Assembly (NCBI RefSeq): GCF_030812885.1
Contig: NZ_JAUSTO010000002.1
Location: 204,940 to 268,939, forward strand
DNA: 64,000 nt
Reading direction: 5' to 3'
DNA from: Moryella indoligenes
GTDB taxonomy: Bacteria; Bacillota; Clostridia; Lachnospirales; Lachnospiraceae
A model generated the notes under the pieces. It saw nothing but the letters and a program-made list of their open reading frames with translations. It searched no databases and was not told where the DNA came from. Each line of letters begins with the position of its first letter. Position 1 is the first letter of the stretch. Of the stretch, positions 61,629-64,000 are shown in pieces. The translations under genes and the position numbers were made by a program.

Positions 61629-61734
61629 ATGCCTTTGCTCCATTTGTTCCTGACCTGAGCATCCATTCGCTCCGCGCATTCACAGCGGATCTCATAGAAT
61701 ATGCCGCCCGTTTGTCGACATCGCCCGCCTGATC

Positions 61735-62934
61735 TTATTCTGACGAGGGAAATGCCTCAACCATCTGATCCTCTGACAAGCCTTCCGTAAACGCTGCACT
61801 CTCCACTGCATCCTCTTCTGGCTTCACATACTCTGTATCTGCCTTCTCAAAGCGAATGACAGAGCCACCCTTACAATACCAGAGCGCATCATTTTGTACC
61901 GTGTAACCGGAAACATTCTCAGAAATCAGCTGATATTCATCTGCCCCGCGACGTGCGCGGTAAAGTACAGCTCCCTCTTCGCCATCCTCATCTGCGATCA
62001 TAAAATAAATCCAGTCCCCGTCAAGAACAATCGAGTGCCGGATGATTCTCTCTGCATCCTCTTGATAGCCGTACTCCTTCATCTGAACTGAAACTATAGT
62101 CTCGTGATCCTCCAGCGCATAGCTCCGCGTAATGGATTTCAGTACGCCCTCATCATTGAAAATAAAGTTCTGATTCTCCAGCGCAAGCCGTCCGCTCAAT
62201 GCATAGCCGTCTTCATTCAGATAGTAAAGAGCATTCCCATCTTCGAGCCAGCCGCCCTCATGCCAGCTCCCATCCGGATTCTTATAACGTCTTCCCTCCT
62301 TCGTGACATTCCAGCCCGGCTGCTCCTCGGGCTCCGCAGCCGTTGCCTCTGTCTGCTCTACTGCCAATATCTCTGAGCTCTCCTCACTCACAGGCTCCAA
62401 TTCCTGAAGGGAAGCCGCCTCATGTCGCAGCATTCGCAGAAGCAGGAACACTGCACACACGGAGAGAGCAATAAAACCAAGTCCCAGAAAAAATTTTATG
62501 ATAACAGTAACAGCACCGCTATGTCGCCTTCTGCCCAATATGTTATCCGGCAGCGTTAGCAGTCCGAGTTCTTCCTCAATCTGTACCAGTATATCGACCA
62601 TATGTTCCTTGGAATCTCTCTCTGCTTCACTCACACTTTCTCCGGAGAATTCCTCAATTAAGGTTCCGCCGCGCCGCTTTGATACCTCGCGGATCAGAAC
62701 GCGGATCCATGGTCGGACGATCCCCGTCTCCGGTATGTTGTCGCGCCGCCTCCAGACCTCTGTGTATACCTCAGACAGGATCTCCCAACTTTCCTTTTCA
62801 TCCCTGACGGTGCCTTGAATGTCGCTGAGTGTATTCTGACAGGTAAGCAGATAGAAATCCTCAAATCCCGGAATCTCTCCGTTTCGTGCCCGGAGGACAG
62901 CAACTGCAAGATTCTTATTTGACTGTGTACTCAC
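61735..62934 (-). CDS. Membrane protein: sigma-70 region-2-like domain plus external repeat domain
   Basis: A 399-residue protein. Residues 1-95 look like an ECF sigma region 2 (GEIPGFEDFYLLTCQNTL, ESWEILSEVYTEVWRRRDNI, RPWIRVLIREVSKRRGG) with no region 4. One membrane helix follows (about 146-168, IKFFLGLGFIALSVCAVFLLL). The outer part begins with an acidic linker, then a cell-wall-binding-like repeat (KNPDGSWHEGGWLEDGNALYYLNEDG) and a beta-rich end resembling DUF5050 (YRARRGADEYQLISENVSGY). It may transmit an envelope signal to a transcription partner, but this is inference. I do not know a named family with this order. Confidence 0.6.
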   Translation of the reverse strand: MSTQSNKNLAVAVLRARNGEIPGFEDFYLLTCQNTLSDIQGTVRDEKESWEILSEVYTEVWRRRDNIPETGIVRPWIRVLIREVSKRRGGTLIEEFSGESVSEAERDSKEHMVDILVQIEEELGLLTLPDNILGRRRHSGAVTVIIKFFLGLGFIALSVCAVFLLLRMLRHEAASLQELEPVSEESSEILAVEQTEATAAEPEEQPGWNVTKEGRRYKNPDGSWHEGGWLEDGNALYYLNEDGYALSGRLALENQNFIFNDEGVLKSITRSYALEDHETIVSVQMKEYGYQEDAERIIRHSIVLDGDWIYFMIADEDGEEGAVLYRARRGADEYQLISENVSGYTVQNDALWYCKGGSVIRFEKADTEYVKPEEDAVESAAFTEGLSEDQMVEAFPSSE

Positions 62935-63226
62935 TGCGCCTCCTGTATGCTGTGCGTAATTTTTATTTTATCATCTCGCTACTGCTCGATCAGTTTTCTC
63001 GTCAAGACTCCATTTGCGCAAGCGCAAGGAGTCTTTCCTCGTTATTTTATCACATCCCTGAAATGCAAGCACCCCCGGAGCTGAAATCTGACAGTTTAAA
63101 ACCAATTTTTCAAAAACAAAAAGGGTACCTGAAGGCAATGAACCCAACACATTGCTTTCAGGTACTCCGTCAAAGAAATCAAACGAATCTTTCTCGTATA
63201 TATCCTCTTATATTGAATTTTCTGTT
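62935..63226. other. Gap with hairpin and terminator
   Basis: No gene. A compound hairpin lies at 63004-63035 (AAGACTCC/GGAGTCTT with inner TTGCGC/GCGCAA). The terminator of the upstream small gene is at 63113-63168. Confidence 0.5.
63113..63168 (-). terminator. Terminator of the small cell-wall-binding gene
   Basis: GGTACCTGAAGGCAATG (63124-63140) pairs, with one mismatch, with CATTGCTTTCAGGTACTCC (63150-63168). On the minus strand CCCTTTTTGTTTTTG follows. Confidence 0.8.
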
Positions 63227-63586
63227 TTAATCCTGGGAATTACTGCTGTGGATATACGCAGATTTTGTCTGCACCACGCCCCTTACAGTCCACTGTCCGG
63301 CTGCATTCACCATATAACCATCCGGTGTCTTACGATTCATCAGAAGCCAGCCGCCATCATCAAAGCAGTAGCACTCCGCAATACCATCCTGATTCCCGTC
63401 AATCCACGCCCACTTTACCTGTCCGATCTCTCCGCGATACCAGTCAGAATTATTTGATTTGATGGAGTACCACCAGCGGCCATCTCCATTATCTACCCAG
63501 CCGACAGCTGCAAGAGATGTCATTGCGGTGAGTACAGATATCATAGCTGCCCCAAATAAAACCTTTACAGACTTTTTCATCTTCAT
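63227..63586 (-). CDS. Secreted small protein with cell-wall-binding-like repeat
   Basis: A 119-residue protein with a signal peptide (MKMKKSVKVLFGAAMISVLTAM..., cleavage after SLAA). The mature part has GWVDNGDGRWWYSIKSNN and later GYMVNAAGQWTV, aromatic/glycine repeats like those that bind cell-wall or choline-type ligands. It precedes the sigma-like membrane protein on the same strand but has its own terminator. Likely extracellular; ligand unknown. Confidence 0.75.
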   Translation of the reverse strand: MKMKKSVKVLFGAAMISVLTAMTSLAAVGWVDNGDGRWWYSIKSNNSDWYRGEIGQVKWAWIDGNQDGIAECYCFDDGGWLLMNRKTPDGYMVNAAGQWTVRGVVQTKSAYIHSSNSQD

Positions 63587-63851
63587 TCCTCCTTTTACTG
63601 CCCGTTGCGCTTATCATTTCAGTGCGACTTTTTTACTCTGAGTTTTATTCTATAGCTTTCTATTTAATTTTTCAAGATTTTTGGCAAGACATTAAGACTT
63701 TGGCAAGACATTTGTCGTTTTTATTCTAAAATCTTGTATAAAGAGTAGCTAATTGTGACACGAAAATGACACGAAGCTTTCAAAAAGGAATGGGAAAGAA
63801 CAGGAATATGCCGTTTTTTGTCCATTTTTCGTATTGCTCTTTTGAAGACAA

Positions 63852-63895
63852 AAAAGCCCTGAATCCCTTGATTTTACAAGGTTTTCTGGGCTTTT
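63852..63895. terminator. Bidirectional terminator-like hairpin
   Basis: AAAAGCCC (63852-63859) pairs with GGGCTTTT (63888-63895), with an inner CCTTG/CAAGG stem (63866-63870, 63877-63881). T runs are present on both strands. Confidence 0.65.
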
Positions 63896-63910
63896 ACTGC
63901 ATTTTTATAC

Positions 63911-63934
63911 TGAGATACGCGGGACTCGAACCCG
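63911..63934 (-). other. tRNA 3'-end fragment, possible attachment site
   Basis: On the minus strand the segment reads CGGGTTCGAGTCCCG then CGTATCTCA: a T arm (CGGG/CCCG around TTCGAGT) followed by an acceptor-like end. No D arm or anticodon arm lies in front of it, so it is not a tRNA gene. Such 3' fragments mark the far end of elements that integrate into tRNA genes. Confidence 0.45.
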
Positions 63935-64000
63935 ATAGGAAAATAGCTATAAGCTTTGATTTTTCTAAATTCTTTCTGGTCATGGGGCAAATTCAGGGGC

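Larger units (their letters stand above)
63587..64000. other. Right-end intergenic stretch
   Basis: No gene is supported in these 414 bases. A bidirectional terminator-like hairpin (63852-63895) and a tRNA 3'-end-like sequence (63911-63934) are the only features found. The next gene lies outside the window. Confidence 0.5.

Noticed and set aside
63911..63934. A tRNA gene at the right edge
   Set aside because: Only the T arm and an acceptor-like end are present; D and anticodon arms are absent upstream.

Overview
The window looks like a Firmicutes (Clostridia) chromosome. The right third (about 46.7-63.6 kb, high GC by eye) carries the conserved Gram-positive block holB-ricT-trmN6-rsmI-metG-tatD-rsmA, a DUF3881 protein, an OPT peptide transporter and cell-wall-binding-repeat proteins. 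This mix points to Lachnospiraceae; the genus is not resolved. Everything left of the tRNA-Arg(CCT) gene at 46.5 kb is mobile DNA, and the left end of that DNA lies outside the window.

The mobile part is a composite. (a) 1-13.1 kb is AT-rich. On the minus strand it holds mobilization genes (PcfB-like, MobA/MobL relaxase, DUF3847, a sigma-like protein) with a hairpin-rich candidate oriT. Next comes an iron module: two ABC half-transporters, FeoA, FeoB and a FeoC-like protein in one tightly packed operon, with a divergent AraC regulator. It ends with a large serine recombinase that has lost its catalytic N-terminus. (b) 13.2-34.5 kb is a GC-rich Tn1549-type conjugative backbone: DUF6017, DUF5348, PcfB, VirD4, Maff2, VirB6/TrbL, PrgI, VirB4, C5-methyltransferase, NlpC/P60 hydrolase, DUF4315, DUF4366, TopB, ArdA, relaxase and MobC. 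It has been damaged: VirD4 is cut after about 323 native residues and Maff2 has lost its front. A second serine recombinase, whose first ~60 codons are AT-rich and the rest GC-rich, sits between the two broken ends. A CHAT (caspase-like) protease with its own promoter and terminator is inserted in reverse between DUF4366 and topB. (c) 34.6-43.0 kb has an XRE regulator and a second metal module: ECF S, T and fused A components, AraC, two ABC half-transporters and a DtxR-like regulator. (d) 43.5-46.5 kb is the recombination end: sigma-like protein, HTH protein, a gene-free and probably RNA-structured 0.5 kb stretch, excisionase, tyrosine integrase, candidate arm-site repeats, then tRNA-Arg.

The two metal modules share a logic: an AraC regulator next to a pair of exporter-fold ABC half-transporters, of the type that YbtPQ and IrtAB use to import ferric siderophores. 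One adds Feo for ferrous iron, the other an ECF transporter and a DtxR-like metalloregulator. No siderophore synthesis genes are visible. My reading is that this island supplies iron or metallophore uptake, possibly piracy of other species' siderophores. CHAT, ArdA and the methyltransferase form a defence and anti-defence layer. Because VirD4 is broken, self-transfer would need a coupling protein from elsewhere, possibly from the left-hand element.

The chromosomal part holds a peptide uptake and cleavage operon (OPT transporter, PqqD-like protein, PepD), a lipoprotein cell-wall hydrolase, the translation and replication housekeeping block, and two surface proteins. One of these joins a sigma-70-region-2-like domain to a membrane helix and an external repeat domain.
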